From: Ornithodoros turicata
Taxonomy: Eukaryota; Arthropoda; Arachnida; Ixodida; Argasidae
Reading direction: 5' to 3'
Length of the DNA stretch: 64,000 nucleotides
Assembly (NCBI RefSeq): GCF_037126465.1
Contig: NC_088210.1
Location: 9,818,011 to 9,882,010 of the forward strand
The position numbers were made by a program, and so were the translations under genes. Positions 63,823 through 64,000 of this stretch are shown here, piece by piece (position 1 is the first letter of the stretch; the number at the start of each line of letters is the position of its first letter). The notes beneath the pieces were generated by a model that worked only from the letters and a program-made list of their open reading frames with translations, made no database searches and was not told the DNA's origin.

Positions 63823-64000
63823 GCACGGTCCCGTTCCCTTATGGACCTTGTGACTGCTGTTGAAGTCGCCAAGAGCTGCAAGAGGATTGTCGAGGCTGTT
63901 TTCCTTGATGTCAAACGTGCCTATGATACGGTCAGTCACACTTATGTATTGCACACCCTCCTACGGGCTAGAGTGTCTCACAGGCTTTTTGTCTGGGTGG
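63823..64000 (+). CDS. LINE reverse transcriptase, partial
   Basis: The frame contains LMDLVTAVEVAKSCKRIVEA followed by VFLDVKRAYDTVSH. FLDVxxAYDxV is the first catalytic block (palm, motif A with its Asp) of non-LTR reverse transcriptases. No stop or frameshift occurs up to the window end, so the element may be long and fairly young. There is no start codon to choose, since the frame enters from a truncated 5' side next to a MITE arm. Confidence 0.85.

Noticed and set aside
1..64000. CRISPR array or prokaryotic defence island
   Set aside because: The regularly recurring repeats are dispersed MITEs with 2-bp target duplications and no unique-spacer periodicity. Spliced exons, SINEs and LINEs show the DNA is eukaryotic.

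Overview
This is eukaryotic, repeat-saturated DNA, most probably from a chelicerate and plausibly a hard (ixodid) tick. The evidence is tRNA-derived SINEs with A/B boxes and target-site duplications, LINE 3' ends with C-terminal zinc-knuckle peptides, a THAP-domain (P-like) DNA transposon, many MITEs, simple repeats, and almost no long open frames. The tick assignment rests on remembered resemblance of the SINEs and MITEs to tick repeats and was not searched. No bacterial-type operon, plasmid, phage or CRISPR is present.

One repeat dominates: about fifty whole or broken copies of an almost perfectly palindromic (foldback) MITE of about 250 bp. I name the types used below. Type A ends CACTCTTAAAAATGAACTTC and carries the core GGCGTACGCC. 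Type B ends CACTCTAAAAACAGAACTTC with TTCGAAGAGAGAG-type arms. Type C is a 280-340 bp outer form ending CACTCTAAGAAAAAAG with GGTGGTAAC arms. Type D has A-type ends with GAGGAGGAGCC replacing GGCGTACGCC. Types E and F share the core but have unrelated termini. Complete copies are flanked by matching 2-bp direct repeats, usually TA but also TG, CA, CG and AA. Copies are repeatedly nested inside one another at TA steps.

Layout. 0-6 kb: MITEs, one credible host exon (VWC domain, minus strand, 2324-2518) and a SINE split by a Harbinger-like MITE. 6-19 kb: MITE clusters (6.0-10.7, 14.2-15.2, 17.6-18.1 kb), a Tigger-like MITE and a tRNA-Thr-like SINE. 19-31 kb: LINE 3' ends, SINEs and scattered MITEs. 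31-46 kb: the densest field of intact A copies, a C+A composite and several other foldback elements. 47.5-47.7 kb: a candidate minus-strand promoter and short first exon. 49.3-54.5 kb: deeply nested MITE stacks. 54.7-56.8 kb: a decayed P-like/THAP transposon with terminal repeats and a 7-bp target duplication. 59-64 kb: SINEs, a long perfect hairpin, a Penelope-like fragment, a third Harbinger-like MITE and the start of a LINE reverse transcriptase that runs off the window.

The window is best read as intronic or intergenic DNA of a large, repeat-rich genome. The VWC exon has phase-1 boundaries on both sides and must belong to a multi-exon secreted or extracellular protein gene on the minus strand. 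The candidate promoter and exon 45 kb upstream lie on the same strand and could belong to that gene, but nothing in the sequence links them.
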